DNA from: Enoplosus armatus
Lineage: Eukaryota > Chordata > Actinopteri > Centrarchiformes > Enoplosidae
Length of the DNA stretch: 64,000 bases
NCBI RefSeq assembly: GCF_043641665.1
Contig: NC_092189.1
Span: 16,212,833-16,276,832, forward strand
Direction of reading: 5' to 3'
The notes under the pieces were generated by a model that saw nothing but the letters and a program-made list of their open reading frames with translations, did not search any database and was not told the DNA's origin. Position numbers and translations under genes: made by a program. Shown here piece by piece: positions 1 through 12,180 of this stretch; position 1 is the first letter of the stretch; the number at the start of each line of letters is the position of its first letter.

Positions 1-3000
1 GGTTGTCCAAAAACTATTAAAAACACACCAGTGAGCCACACTGTTGCACTGGGTGACACGTTCCTTCATTACCATGAACATGGGCACTGTATGTGTTTAT
101 TTTGAGTCAATCCCACAAACACAGTCCTGCTGCCATGAATATCAAATCTGCGTCTGAAAATAGTCCCCAACAAATGCACTATTTTCTCATGTTTGAGTAA
201 CATTTGCTAAAAACTACAGTGCCTATTTATCCTTTTTCAAAAATGAAAGTATATGTTTGTGACCCGTTGTTGGTTTTAGTCTGTACATAGGATTTGTTGA
301 CAATTATAGAAATATAGAATATTACGAGTCTTATCCTTATGATTTTTCTTACCTTAGTTGCCATAGTATAACAAGATTTAGTAATAGACTAAAGGACTTC
401 AAATTCACTGCACTTGGGCGGTCAAAATTAATCTAGGCTGTTAGTTCTTACATCTGATGTGAAGGCCTTGATGGCTTCACATTTGTACCATATTCTCATT
501 CTTTTACATGGTGACTCTACATGTGTTATGTGATCTCTTGATTCTTGCTTGATACTGTACCTTGATACATGCTTGAACAGTGAGACGTACACAAAGCAGT
601 CCAGCTCTATTCCATTGTTCTTGGTACCAAAGCATAATTTCAGCCCAATGGAATCTGAACAGAATCAGGATCAGTGTAGGAGCTTCATTAAAGGCCCAGT
701 GAAATAGCAGTTCAAGGAGCTTGAGCTTCTTTAACGTTGCAGGAAAACAGAATATATATATATATTTGAACAAATGGTTTAAGGATTTGTTTAGATAGCT
801 CAAAAGTGGGTATGGCTTAGTGAGCGTGAAATGTCAACAGAGTTTTTGCCATCCGTTATCCAAACACACATCCATACCAAGACGCTGCTAGCTACTCAGA
901 CCCATGAGGAAGTGCAGTTTTATTTGATGCGGGGGGTTAGGTGGTCGCCCAAAATCACATTTGATTGGATACATTTACTTACATGTTACTGAGTGCAGAA
1001 GAAGTCTTTTTCATGGTTCAAAGGAAGATCATTTTTAGATACATAAATACATAAAAAGAAATTCTGATATATTAACCATATAGCAAGAGATAACACAGTA
1101 TCAAGAACTTGTATTTTTTAATTCATTGGCTTTTTAAGATTTTTAAGATCCACAGGCAAAAGTACACATACAGCTATACAGATATAAAAGTGTATAGTTG
1201 AGCTGAAATCAAATAAAGAATCAAAAAAAAAAACAAATAACTCTTGTTTTTGGCAGGGTTACAGTTGGGTAGAAATTTCATTTACACACAATTGCAAAGG
1301 ATTCGAAACCCTCCAAAGAAATATTGAGCGTTACTTTCATTATATACATCATTTTCTACCAGAATGCATTTCCCAGTAACACCATCCTGAATGTCTGTTA
1401 ACAAACACGGTCCATGTTTGTAAGAATCACTTGGAAACCTGGATTTGGAGATTGCTTTCATCAGTAGCAGCAGGGAAAATAAGTGATAATTAATTAGCAA
1501 TACTTTTTCACTGTCTATGAGGCAACTGACAAATCTTCTGTGCTGGTTTGTCCTTTGAGTACAAATGGAAAGCTCCAAGTAATTAAGCACCTCTGTGATA
1601 AAGTTCTACAGTGGAGCTATGAATCACATGATGTTAACTACCATTGATTTGGCTCCGAGTGAAGGGTGGTGGAGCATCAAGAACTCCATTTACAAAAATC
1701 AAAGTAAATAGACAGATAAAGGCCATGTTGATTGTGTGAGTTTTGAATGACTGTTGCATGCATAATGAAATCATGGGCGACGGTAAATCTCTATTGACTG
1801 AGAACTATCTCTTCAAATAGTGAGTCATTATGTGGGATGTAGAAAACCCTTACAATTTTCTAAATTAATTTGTGCCACTTTACCATTGTAGAGCATACAG
1901 AAGAAGATCACGGAAAGTATAATCTATTTTCCTTATGGATAACCAAGGCCTATAGCGCTATAAAATAAAATAAAATATTGTTTGTCAGGGCTCATCTAAA
2001 TGCAAGTGGCTGCTCTGAATTACAAACCAGAGAATGTAGCTGTTTGGAGTGAGATAGATGAAGCAGTTGATAATCAACATGCACATCTTCCCAACACCTA
2101 AAGCTAATAAAGATCTGTCTGAGGGAGCCAGACAGTTTGGCGCAGAGCATATTTACAGGCAAGATTCTCCACTAATTGTTAGAGTGTAGTGAGTATCCCC
2201 ATTAGACATACTGTTTGTGGTTAGTCTCAAAGCCACGTCAACGCCATTCACTGATCCTTTTACAATGTAATTGGATTTATTGCTCGTGCTTTCTGAACAA
2301 TGTAGACGAAAGTAAAACTAATCAGGAAAACATTTATATTACAACTAATCAAAAGACCTGCACATACTGGACTTATATTCTGAAACAGCTGTTTCAGGCT
2401 CTTTCCCTTTTTATATTCCAGCTTCTGGTTGTTGTACAGCTACAGTACAGTAATTGTGATCAGAAATCACAAAAGCACACAGTGAGAAAAAAACTGAATC
2501 GTGACGGAGACCCACTGTTTCTGGCCAATGAACCAAGTATTGCACGGTTATAAAATCTCTCCACAGAATGCTAACAGTACTTGACTAAGTTTAAACATGT
2601 TAAACCGTTTCTTGCAGCATTATATGCTGGCTCAAGCACCCCAATTACAACTTGGCCTCACAGTCTGCCCTGACTGTCAGTGAGATCACACTAAAACTGC
2701 AAGGCAGACATTTCACTTTGAAAGGATTATTAATGAAATCTCGCTCTTTACACAGTGTTTCACTCTGACATTGGAAGAAGTTCTCTCTGCTCTGAGAGAC
2801 TGTTAAAGTGGCTGAGTGGACTTGGGGAGGGAATTGGCTGTAATTGTCACAAGAGCTTGTGACTTCTATAGCGTCGCCTTGGAAAGCTTTGGTCACACTC
2901 TAAATCCTCTAGCTGTACACTGCACTTTGTTTTTTGGCATGCTCATTGGAAGATCATAGATGGTTGATATTGCTTTTCAAATTGTGGTTGAAGAGAGAAT

Positions 3001-3483
3001 GAATCGCTGTGTAGCAGTAAGTATCACAGGCCCAAGAATTACAAGGTCAGATGTGTACTTTCAAACATTATCCTGATCTGAAAAACTGCTAATGTTTTCT
3101 GCAAAATTAATAGATTCATCAAAGATGCGAGAAACCTGCATTGCACCAAAACACAACATTAAGATGATCACATATTCACAGTCCAGCGTTTGTTCGCACA
3201 TGCATGCGTAAACAATCATTTAAATCTGCTGTCATAAGCATGTTTCATACATGTATCCCCCTTCCTTTGCATGCTCAGAGGCAGAATGTCACTATATAGT
3301 ATCACCAGCACAACTGTGTTTTCCTCAGATGCCCTTCAGTACAAATGCGTACAGAACATAAGCTTTGGTTGCAGGGGGAAATTTCCCCGATCCCTCAGCA
3401 GAGAGAAAGCATCAAAGTTAAATGATCCCAACCTTTCCATAGAATGTGCATATAAATGGTTCCCCATCCTTGAGCAAAGACGG
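1..3483. other. Unique AT-rich non-coding stretch
   Basis: No gene, RNA or recognisable interspersed repeat was found in this stretch. Open frames are short (112 codons at most) and show no protein-family motif. It holds a 14-bp AT run (752-765), an A-run near 1223, a 12-bp palindrome TATAGCGCTATA (1951-1962) and the E-box palindrome listed separately. It reads as intergenic or intronic vertebrate DNA. Confidence 0.5.
2380..2397. repeat. 18-bp perfect palindrome centred on an E-box
   Basis: CTGAAACAGCTGTTTCAG reads identically on both strands. Its centre is CAGCTG, a canonical bHLH E-box core. Symmetry stops at the next base on each side. It could be a bHLH dimer site or a chance palindrome. 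Confidence 0.6.
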
Positions 3484-3512
3484 ACACACACACACACACA
3501 CACAGACACACA
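3484..3512. repeat. (CA)n microsatellite
   Basis: An uninterrupted run of about ten CA units is followed by an AGACACACA variant. Apparent open frames across it are the dinucleotide repeat read as protein. Confidence 0.9.
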
Positions 3513-4133
3513 TAACCACATGGGCCAAACCACATGCTCTTGCCTCCTAATGTGGTGACACTGCAGAGGAGGGGCGAGAGGGATGACCCATAATTCATCA
3601 CCCCGCACCTTGGACATCTGGTGCTGAGTACAACCTGAGCGAGGGGACGGCTTGGTATAACCATCACAGCGAACGGATGTCTCTCCAGGCTCTCTAAGCA
3701 ATTGACTCATTAGCTCACTGCCGACTGTCTGATGATGCATTATTCATGCGGTGGAAGGGTGGGGCAGGAAGAAGTGTGTGTGTCTGTTTGTGTGTGTGAA
3801 GGGGGTTGTCACAGGTGGCCGGGGGTCTCCAGAGAGGTTGATGCAGGATGGACAAGGGAGAAGATGGTCTGTTCAGCAAGACATCAGGCAGATGTTGGGT
3901 GAATTTAGTGCATCCGCAGCTAGACACGCTTGTGTGTAAAAAGCTTATGGGTGGTTGAGCGTAGTAAAGCCATAGCTACTGCTTAAAGTCCTAGTTAGAA
4001 ATGTACTTGGCCAGTGTAAGAAAATGTGTACAGATGTATACATAGAAAATAAGATTTTAGAATTGAGCTATTAGTATTTTAACCCATGATAAGTAAAAGT
4101 CATCCTGCTTAGTCATTAATCATTACCGCTTTT
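3513..4133. other. Unique stretch, partly enhancer-like
   Basis: The part 3540-3760 is GC-richer than its surroundings, free of interspersed repeats and contains CATAATTCATCA and TGATGATGCATTATTCAT. Such texture is common in conserved non-coding DNA, but no alignment supports it here. An imperfect TG tract lies at 3774-3798. No gene was seen. Confidence 0.25.
3774..3798. repeat. Imperfect (TG)n tract
   Basis: TG units are interrupted by TCTG and TTTG. It is a short, degenerate microsatellite. Confidence 0.75.
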
Positions 4134-4260
4134 AAAGGAATAGGTCGACATTTTGGGAAATATTAAATAATATTTGTCCTTTCACTATGAAGCTACAGCC
4201 AGCAGCTGATATCCCTCATTGCTTTAATCTATACAAAACAAAAATGTAAAAACGACAGGT
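4134..4260 (+). repeat. Repeat family A, copy 1 (decayed interspersed repeat)
   Basis: It begins AAAGGAATAGGTCGACATTT and contains TATGAAGCTACAGCCAGCAG and then AAAAACGACAGGTTGTG. These three blocks, in this order, match my memory of a very common percomorph interspersed repeat. The internal part is shortened. A second copy of the 5' part lies at 22276-22370, so the family is multi-copy even within this window. Class (MITE or SINE) is not decided by the sequence. Confidence 0.65.
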
Positions 4261-4756
4261 TGTGAAGTATTATTACTGAAGTAGGTTATGTGCTGCACTA
4301 TTACTTGGCCAAGACAGGCGACTGTTCCTTAAAGCAAATGGGATCACTGGGATCTTTGAGGTCTTGGATAAGTCAGGATCCTGGATAAGTTTCAGTTTAT
4401 GGGAAAAGTCTGGCAGGGTGATGGGGTAATCAGCCAGCCTGAAGTCTAGAGGAAGCAATGACAGATGATAATGCGACTCTCAAATGATTGAAGCAGGAAT
4501 CAGAACTGAACACAGCACTAAAATCTGAACAATATACACTTTAAAAGCATTTGTTCTGGGACAACATGTGCTTGGTGTCTTGCCAATGGGCTTTGGTAAG
4601 AGTTGAATTTATCACCTAGAGCCCCTCCAGTACAGAAAGAGATGGATAGCAATAGACCGGTTGTTTCTCTCCTCGGCACTGAAAGTCTGGGATAGAAGAG
4701 AATGGATGTTGTTTCCTTGTATTTGGTAATCCTGAGGCATGGTGGCTGAACAATAC

Positions 4757-4800
4757 TTGAATCAGAATCAGAAATACTTTATTGATCCTGGGGGGGGGGG
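4757..4800 (-). mobile_element. LINE 3'-tail fragment
   Basis: TTGAATCAGAATCAGAAATA is followed by CTTTATTGATCCTGG and an 11-G run (4790-4800). On the minus strand this is the familiar fish non-LTR tail in which GGGATCAATAAAG is followed by a TGATTCTGATTC microsatellite. Only the 3' end is present, as expected for 5'-truncated LINE insertions. The G-run may be a slippage product of the usual GGGG. Confidence 0.65.
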
Positions 4801-5319
4801 TAGGTCCTTGTTATGTCTAGTAAGTAACATTAACAATATTCTGTTCACTAATATTAATGATAACGTTCTATGACAATGTCATTGGTCATTATTTGTATTA
4901 CGATATGCTGTCAATCAAATATTCAGTCATTCAGTCAAGAAATTAAGACATACTAAACACAATCAGGATTGGAGTGTTTTTGACCCTGTTTTCTATAATT
5001 TTCTCTGTTTATGTCTTAGTTCTTCGGTATCCCAGTTCAGTCTAACAAGGCCAGTAGTAACTCAAGCTAGTCAACCCTGAAAGCACCCAAGGTGAGTCTT
5101 TTTCAACATAGTAATGGACACTTGACTGAGCATTATGTTTTGAGCTGCTGCATGGTAACGAGTAGACTGAGGGTCTAAGGATAGAGGGTGCTTTGTGCCC
5201 TTTGAGGAGAATTTCTGATTTGTTAATTTGAAGGCTATATAAATAACTTAACTGGATTTGGCCAACGTAGCATCGAAAAAGCATGAAAACTAGCAGTACC
5301 ACCCGCTTGGTTGTGCATT
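4801..5319. other. Unique AT-rich stretch
   Basis: Nothing was recognised. A minus-strand frame of 86 codons (5042-5302) has no family motif. Confidence 0.45.
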
Positions 5320-5505
5320 CTCAACAAACACAACTGGCTGTGTTCGTGGGTTGGAAGTCTGCAAGAGTTCTTGTCCTTATTACTGCACTAGTGACTCCTA
5401 CTGGTTGGTTGAGGTACCTACACAGTGGAGTGCAGAGTGGGTGCTATGCCGTCCCCGTGAACCTCGTCGCTGACAGGTGAAAAGAAGTTGTCACATGGCC
5501 AACAG
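5320..5505 (+). repeat. Repeat family B, copy 1
   Basis: Landmarks in order are GGCTGTGTTCGTGGGTTGGA, ACTGCACTAGTGACTCCTAC, TGGTTGAGGTACCTACACAG and CTGACAGGTGAAAAGAAG. They match my memory of a common fish repeat whose 3' part carries GTGAAAAGAAG and a cytosine-rich stretch before it. The central half aligns by eye with 43711-43800, which makes this a real interspersed family and not unique DNA. Confidence 0.65.
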
Positions 5506-6023
5506 TGAGGTTAGCAGTGACAAATATTGCATTGTAAAGGGAAGTGGAAAGTGTGGAAATCAGATGTAATTTAAAAAAAACAACCTGTCTGACAGAATCA
5601 TCGATAACTGACTGAATTCTTCAAATATTCTGCCATATCATGCAAGATAATAGTCAAACGTGTGGCCTGTCCACTGTTCCCATAGTCAGTTCAGTCATGC
5701 CATCATTCTTTAGCACATTAAACATTTTATGCTCAGGTCTGTCGCCATTGTATAATTGCTAATCAATGTATTGATTGATTAAATTTATTTCGTCCCATTA
5801 TAATTTCAAGACTACCGGACTTTTATTTGCTTTTGGAAAGACAGTGTACTGTGACCAATCTACTTTTATTGCAGTGATAAAATCTGCCATGATATATTGA
5901 AGACTACGTCACAATAGTGAAGGCTTGGGAGTTCAGTTTTGCTCTTCAATACACAATGTATTTTAAAAATACAACTCTCTTGTGAGAGTAAGGCCAATTA
6001 AGGTAGCCTAGCTGTCTGTCTGT
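5506..6023. other. Unique AT-rich stretch
   Basis: Nothing recognisable was seen apart from short A-runs. Confidence 0.45.
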
Positions 6024-6045
6024 TGTGTGTGTGTGTGTGTGTGTG
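6024..6045. repeat. (GT)11 microsatellite
   Basis: An uninterrupted GT run. Confidence 0.9.
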
Positions 6046-6093
6046 CGGCTGAGTATTTTACTGTGCATCTGTACTATAATGGTACCCTTGGGC

Positions 6094-6112
6094 GGGGGGG
6101 GGGGGGGGGGGG
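6094..6112. repeat. 19-G homopolymer
   Basis: Nineteen consecutive G follow GGGC. Such a run can form intermolecular or intramolecular G-quadruplexes and is error-prone in sequencing, so its length is uncertain. Confidence 0.85.
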
Positions 6113-7325
6113 TGTCTTAATGACAAGACACTGCAATCTCCACTAAAGATGCTCCCAGAATTACAATGGCTTTTTGTGTGTTTGTGTGTGTGCATTCCAG
6201 CACATGTAAACAAATCAATATGATGAAGGTTTCAAAGAGCAAACATAATTACCACTGAAATGAAAACAATTGTGTCTGAGCAGTGATTACAAGCTCTAAA
6301 ACTGTAAATCTGATACTTTCCAAACAACATGCTAACATATCTGCCACTCTCTAAGAAACGCTTCTCTTATCATACATGCGCTTCACACAGAGAGGCGACT
6401 CGCACAGAGAGATTTTCCTGATTAACAACACCTCTTAGATTAGGGTGGATCATTGGCATTGAGTGGATGAGAAGACTATATAAGATAAAGCCTCTGTAGA
6501 TGTTGGCTCTTACCCCAGGACTGGGAATCAGCTGTCGGAGTCTTTGTCCGGCAGATAACAACACCACACTGAGAGTCATGTTTTGGCCTCATGCAACCAT
6601 ATCCAGTCTTTGACATTTGCGGCATCGATTAGACTCTCAGGGAACTGCATTGTCTAACTTGACAGGGGCCGAACAGGCAAACAAAAGCTTACACAAAAGC
6701 CAAGAAATATCCTTCTCTCTTTCACCTCAGCATCTCATCCTTCTGCTGAATCCTAGCCTTGATATGTGCCGGCTGGCTCAACTTAGCTCAGGGGTTTTAT
6801 TAGCTCCTAATAGGTATGTCATTTGAAAGTGACAAATTTGACAGCTATTTTACCCAGGGTGTATGGTGCCGCTGCTTTAATAGAGCCATCGGTCTGTTTC
6901 CTGCAGAAAAGACAGAAGGCACTGGAGGAGCCATGTCTTTTTGTTTGGTTTTTTTGCTGCTGACTTTATGTGAGCTGCAGTATAAAATCTTTGTTCCACC
7001 ATGAAGGGGATTGAGAGGGATTCTGCAACAGTGTGTTGTAAGAAAGCAAGGGTTGACACTTCGGTTGCAAATCCCAAAGACAGACCCCACTCATCCTGCA
7101 TTCTCCCCAAGTCACCCGTGATGGCTTGCATTATGCTGGAGCTGTGCAGACGATAGAAATTTCCTGTGATGAGCTTTACATAACAAGATGTTCTGATAAA
7201 GCCAGAAAAAAAGTCTGATGGCTGAAAGAATTGGGTACAAACTTTATAGATGGAAAAATAAGATGTCTTATCTGTCTTGCTCTTTGCTACTCTATCTCAA
7301 ATGCAATGACGGCAACTTAAAGAAT
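6113..7325. other. Unique stretch, partly enhancer-like (6390-7150)
   Basis: No repeats and no recognisable exon were found. The 6390-7150 part is of mixed composition and lacks simple repeats; several short overlapping frames lie on both strands, and none has a protein motif. A conserved non-coding element is possible but undemonstrated. Confidence 0.25.
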
Positions 7326-7344
7326 ATTTGCATATGCATATTTG
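7326..7344. promoter_or_regulatory. Overlapping octamer/POU-like site
   Basis: ATTTGCATATGCATATTTG contains ATTTGCAT overlapping ATGCAT around the palindrome TGCATATGCA. Known POU-dimer (MORE) sites have the form ATGCATATGCAT, so this is a close variant. Function is inferred from the motif only. Confidence 0.35.
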
Positions 7345-7576
7345 TTCTCTTGGACATACTGTTCTTCTTTGCATTTCTTCTCCCGCAATGAGAATAAGTA
7401 GCAATACACACTTTAACATCCTCTTCAACCTGTAAACCTGTCACTGCAGACAATCTATGATTTTTATTCATTTACTGCATTATACTCAGCATGTTCTGCT
7501 GGCGGCGACTTGTTGAATTATCCCCAGTACTCTCCCTGTTGTATTATTATTATTAGCTATATCTTATTCTCCTCAG

Positions 7577-7640
7577 CTGCAACAACCCAGTTTCCCCACA
7601 GGGATCATTAAAATTTAATCTAAACTGAACTAAAAATCTA
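7577..7640 (+). mobile_element. LINE 3'-tail fragment
   Basis: CAGTTTCCCCACAGGGATCA is followed by TTAAAATTTAATCTAAACTG. This resembles the fish LINE tail 'TTTCCCC-GGGATCAATAAAG' in sense orientation. It is a second, independent tail of the same general type as 4757-4800. Confidence 0.5.
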
Positions 7641-9159
7641 CAACTTGAAATTATTCTGCTCCTATACAAGGCTGGGAGTAACTGTAACTTACTGTTGCAG
7701 CAACCTCTATTATGACAGAAATAAAATAATCATCATTTAGTTGCCATAACCTCTTTGGCAGCAGCACAGAAAATTAACATTCTGTATGAGATATGCTTTA
7801 TAGCTACTGGTTGTCAGATTTATCTTACTCTAGCATCTTTTTACATTCCTATTTGTTCTTCGTGTTCTTCAACATCTTCAGTACATTTTCCAACCACATA
7901 AGATTACATGTTGCCTCCTGTGGCAAGCTTGAAGATTAAAATTCCCAAGTTTGTATGCAGGGTCACAAAAAAATCCTCCTTTTTACCAAAGTCTCTCAAA
8001 CTGTGTGTCTTCACACTGCCTTGTTCAGTGTTGTCTGTCCACTATGGCGCAGTGGAGTACATCTGCAATGCAGGGGGCTCGACAGTCTGCCCTCTATTTC
8101 ACATGTCATTGCCTAACACCTTTCCTTTTACTCTTACTCTAAGCATCTGTCAGTGAAGTTTACCACATGGAGTCAACCATGTGTCTGGATGGTGGGAGCA
8201 GATTATTCTGCAACTGCTCTCTCTCTTCTCTTTTCCAGTCAGCCATGATCCTTGCACACAAAAGGGTTTTGGTGAAGTGTGAAAAACAGCAAAGTGTTGC
8301 ACAGGAAATAAAAATGACCTCCATGCAATAGTATCTCCTCTGTTGACTGCAACTTCCTTATTGTATAGTTAGAGTGAAGTTAAAGAATAAGTTGGATACA
8401 ATTCAATCTCTCTCGTCTGAAGAAAAAAAGCTATCAACAGAAATATGAGAAATGTGCTCCATGATACACAGCTGAGTGGATATTATGCATAAACGTGGCT
8501 TACATTTCCAGTAGAAAGGACAATGCATGCACCTGCATACGTCTGTGTTTATGTGTGTGCTTCTCTGTTTGTGCTTGTGTGTATGTGCTCATGACATACT
8601 TTATTCCCATTCCCCCATGAGTCCTCCAGCTCTCATTCCTGCCACCTCCCTCCCATCCCTATTGGTGATGGATCCACATTAGAATTCATCCCTCATCATC
8701 CTGCCGAGTTATGACCCAGTAATAGTCAGCCCCTGTGGCCTCAGCAAATGAACAATAAAACCAGAGCCTTGCAACAGATCTCTGAAAAAAAAAAAGGGGA
8801 GAGAGAGCCAGGTGCCAAATCCTGACTTTCACCCACTCTCACAACAGCGTGCATTCCTGTTGAGTGAGGTGAAGACAAGACAAATATGGCTTCACAGTGG
8901 CTACTTAACCTTGGTGATATTTTAAGCAAACCTTGCATCCAAACAATATGAAGATTGAAGGATTTACTCAAGCACCCTAATGCGCTAAGCTTGTAACACT
9001 AATAGGCATGCTGTCTTTAGATACACAAACTCATGCATGAATGCGCCAATGTACTGTGAGCCACATACACAAAGGCGCACAGACACATGAATTACATGCA
9101 AATATCTGTCTCACGTGAAATCAAGACATGCACTAGGAGATGGTGTGTGAGTGACACAC
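7641..9159. other. Unique stretch, nothing recognised
   Basis: The stretch holds a degenerate TG-rich patch (8530-8590) and a 10-12 A run near 8786. Open frames reach only 82 codons. A pyrimidine-rich patch (8610-8670) resembles a splice acceptor but leads to no sensible frame. Confidence 0.4.
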
Positions 9160-9540
9160 GCAGTAAATGGCAGGGGCAATGATCCTGACTGATCTTGTTT
9201 TCTGTGGTTGCTGTTTTTCACGGCAGAGCTGGATTATGATTAACTTGGCCAAGATGCCACCACATGGGGAGTTGTTTGAAAGGCGAGAGGAAAGTTGTTG
9301 TGGTGTAGAAACCGGTCCGATTGCAGGCTGCCTGGGGACTTCACAGGGATCAATACAGGCAGAGTGACAGCGGTGCACTTGATTAAAAGTGACTGCTACA
9401 TCTGGCAGGCTTGGCCATTACTTTCCCACTCAGAGTCCCCGGGGTGAAAGAGCATGAAGTGACAGGCCTCAGTCAGCCCTCCATTACCACCTTTCAGCTG
9501 CCCCTCAGGTAGCAGCAGGCTAGGGCAAAAATGGGCTGAT
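9160..9540. promoter_or_regulatory. Enhancer-like block (possible CNE)
   Basis: This is 380 bp without simple or interspersed repeats. It has balanced composition, an E-box CAGCTG at 9495-9500 and TTGATTAAAAG (homeodomain/TCF-like). Both strands are open for 66-81 codons in places, with no protein similarity recognised. Conservation cannot be tested here. Confidence 0.28.
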
Positions 9541-11008
9541 GGACGACCCGGGGGGAGAAAATAAAGGTGCTACATGTCTCTTTGCCTATGTGACAGTGTA
9601 TGTAAGAGTGTGTCAGTATGTGTCAGGCTGCATGCCTATGTCTTGTGTTTTTGAATTCACAAGTGAATGCAGGTAGGCAGATGAGGTTTTGAGCATAACA
9701 CAAAGGTCAAGATTGAGTGGAAAAAAGGAAAAAATGTTGGATGAAAAATTGTGGATGAAATTGCATACACCCTGGCATTCATACAAATAATAAATGAAGA
9801 CATACAGAAAGTGAAAACTTAATAAAATAATATATAATTATCATGCTGACAGTCAGAAGAAGCTCTTTCAAATGTCAGGGGCATCACCCTCTTTATACAC
9901 TTACTTTGTGTAAGATCTAATCTCAATCATGCCCAAGTGCCAAGTATCAAAGGGAGACTGACATTAAAAGAAGTCACTGTGCTTGATGTTGTTAAGCTCT
10001 CTGCCAGAATACAAGATGCGTATTTGCTATGGAACAGCGTGAGACCCATTGACATGCACACAGCTTTTAATAGAGCAATAATGGACAGGCCACATGTCAC
10101 CACTGAGGCTTTGAGTACAGATGGAGCTCATGTGGCGCTAAACAGCTAAACACAGGGGTGGTGCTGGTGTGTGTATGCGTGTGTTTGGTGGGCTGGCAGA
10201 GTCAAGTTTTGTTGGTTTGGGTTTAACACCACAATGGCTGGTAATTCTGAAATTTCAAACACATAAACTGGGGAATTTGCCATTGAATGTCGTAGTTTTG
10301 AAAAACAATAATTTGATGGATGTTTCGTGGATTTGATGGATCTAATGGATGATTATGATTTCTCACATTTTGCAGCAAACACTGTCATGAGATAGATATT
10401 TGCATGATTATGAAAGCAACAGGAGGTCCAAATGAAAAGAAAGTTACAAAATAGGTATTGATAAAAATCCCAAAAGCTCCCTTGGCCATTTTGCATGCAC
10501 TTTTTTATAAGGTTCGTAACTTCAGCTCATCAGTTTCTGTCTCCTGTCGAGTACACAAGGTGCCATCCATCAAGCTTTATTCTGCACTACACAACAAATC
10601 TGGTCAAAGCTGATGAAAAGTGAATTCCAGAGAACCTTGCAGAATATCTGAATATTAGACTTGAATTGAACCATCTGTCCTCTGTGTTTTTTTTATCCTG
10701 TAGCCCATTTTTTTACATTTTGGTAATCAATCATAAAACCATGCTGTTTTTTTGCTAATAGCAGTTCCTGAATGTGATGATTATGAGCCAAGATCTTAAG
10801 TTTAAAGGAGCACCTTTTAATTTTATGGATGTTTGATGTTTGATAGACATCGGCGATCCTTAGTACTGTGAAGAGCAAGCTCTGCTGATACTGTAATAAC
10901 AGTTTGTGTGTGACGTCTGTGTGTTTCGATTTAACAGAGTTATGACTGAGAGGAAGTGGTGTGACATCAACGTCAATTGGATGATTGAAAATATTACTAA
11001 TATTATTA
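9541..11008. other. Unique AT-rich stretch
   Basis: Nothing was recognised. A 70-codon frame (9937-10149) has no motif. CAAAGGTCA at 9702-9710 resembles a nuclear-receptor half-site. The stretch ends in A/T-rich DNA running into an AT microsatellite. Confidence 0.4.
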
Positions 11009-11029
11009 TAATATATATATATATATATA
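11009..11029. repeat. (AT)n microsatellite
   Basis: An AT run inside an A/T-only tract extending roughly 10988-11050. Confidence 0.85.
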
Positions 11030-11504
11030 ATATAATGTATTGTTATAATACAATATTACCGCTAAAATTTGGATGCTGTTTGTATCTGTTCATATGTCAT
11101 TAATGCACACGTATTTGTTTACACTCATGCAGAAAGATGAGAGAGATAGATCCCATATGAACATGCTTAAAAACTAAAGACAATCAAAACAGTATTTGCT
11201 CATTTAAAATATTCCTGATAATATAGATAGATATATAGATGCTCAGGACAGATGGAAAGGAAGTAAGAATCTACTGAAAACAAAGATTAAAAGCTACTAT
11301 TTGTATAAAACTGCAGAAGGTCTGACTCTTGTCTTTTTGATCTATTTTTTCCTATTCTTTAAATAACAATGTCACGCTTGTTTCCCAGTAACCTCCACCC
11401 CTCAAGGACTTCATTTGGTTAAAGTAGTTCCTCCTTCCCAGAGAGAGTTGCCTAAACTGTCACCCACCATCCAGCCAGTGTCTGAGATGCAGCGTGTGTG
11501 CATC
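11030..11504. other. Unique AT-rich stretch
   Basis: Nothing was recognised apart from a short imperfect ATAG patch near 11225-11240. Confidence 0.4.
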
Positions 11505-11528
11505 TGTGTGTGTGTGTGTGTGCGTGTG
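11505..11528. repeat. (TG)n microsatellite
   Basis: A TG run with one TGCG interruption near its end. Confidence 0.88.
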
Positions 11529-11639
11529 ATAAGCCCCGAGTTCTGCTCAATCTCAGGCGCATAATACGCTTCAAAGCAAGCAGGACAACCTGCAGACTCA
11601 GCTGTGGTGGGTCATCAAAATGATTCAAAGGGAGCAATC

Positions 11640-12180
11640 CCATTTAACCCTAACCTCAAAGCTGGTGTTCCAGAGACCCAGTTTCAAATAGCCCCCTCCT
11701 TGCCAATCTGTTACAATCAAAGAGCCCAAAGTCAGGGACAACATGGGAGGATGCGTCTTGGAGCTGTCTAAATAACGTAAATGCGATGCCTTTCTCCTGC
11801 GGGCTTCTAATTACTATAAAAATGACTGTTTCATTCGGCAAGCGTTTGACACAAAAAATACAGCGTGTCTGATTTTAATTTCTAAAGCGGAAGACAAGAA
11901 TGAATTAATCATCATATCTTTGAGTGGAGCCAGCCTTGTACCTGTAGGTGTGCATTATCTCTCCCGCGCGTCCCTTCTCGCATTCAATCATGCAGGCATT
12001 AATTAACGCCAGGCTGATGAATATAGCTCTCAACCCGGGCGCTGATAGTCAGACAGTGTTGAATGAACCATCCATGTTACCTGTGACAGTGTCTGCTCCT
12101 TTGTGTACATGCCAGGCAGTATTGAGCTGATCAGGGCACCCATGATGAGACTGACAACACGGTAGCCCATTCTCTGTTCT
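11640..12180. promoter_or_regulatory. Enhancer-like block (strong CNE candidate)
   Basis: This is about 540 bp with no simple repeats or transposon signature. It has several homeodomain cores: CTAATTACT near 11807, GAATTAATCATCAT near 11902 and ATTAATTAA at 11998-12006. CpG-containing words (CCCGCGCG, CCCGGGCGC) sit between them, unusual for neutral AT-rich fish DNA. It has the texture of vertebrate developmental enhancers. Conservation is inferred, not shown. Confidence 0.35.
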
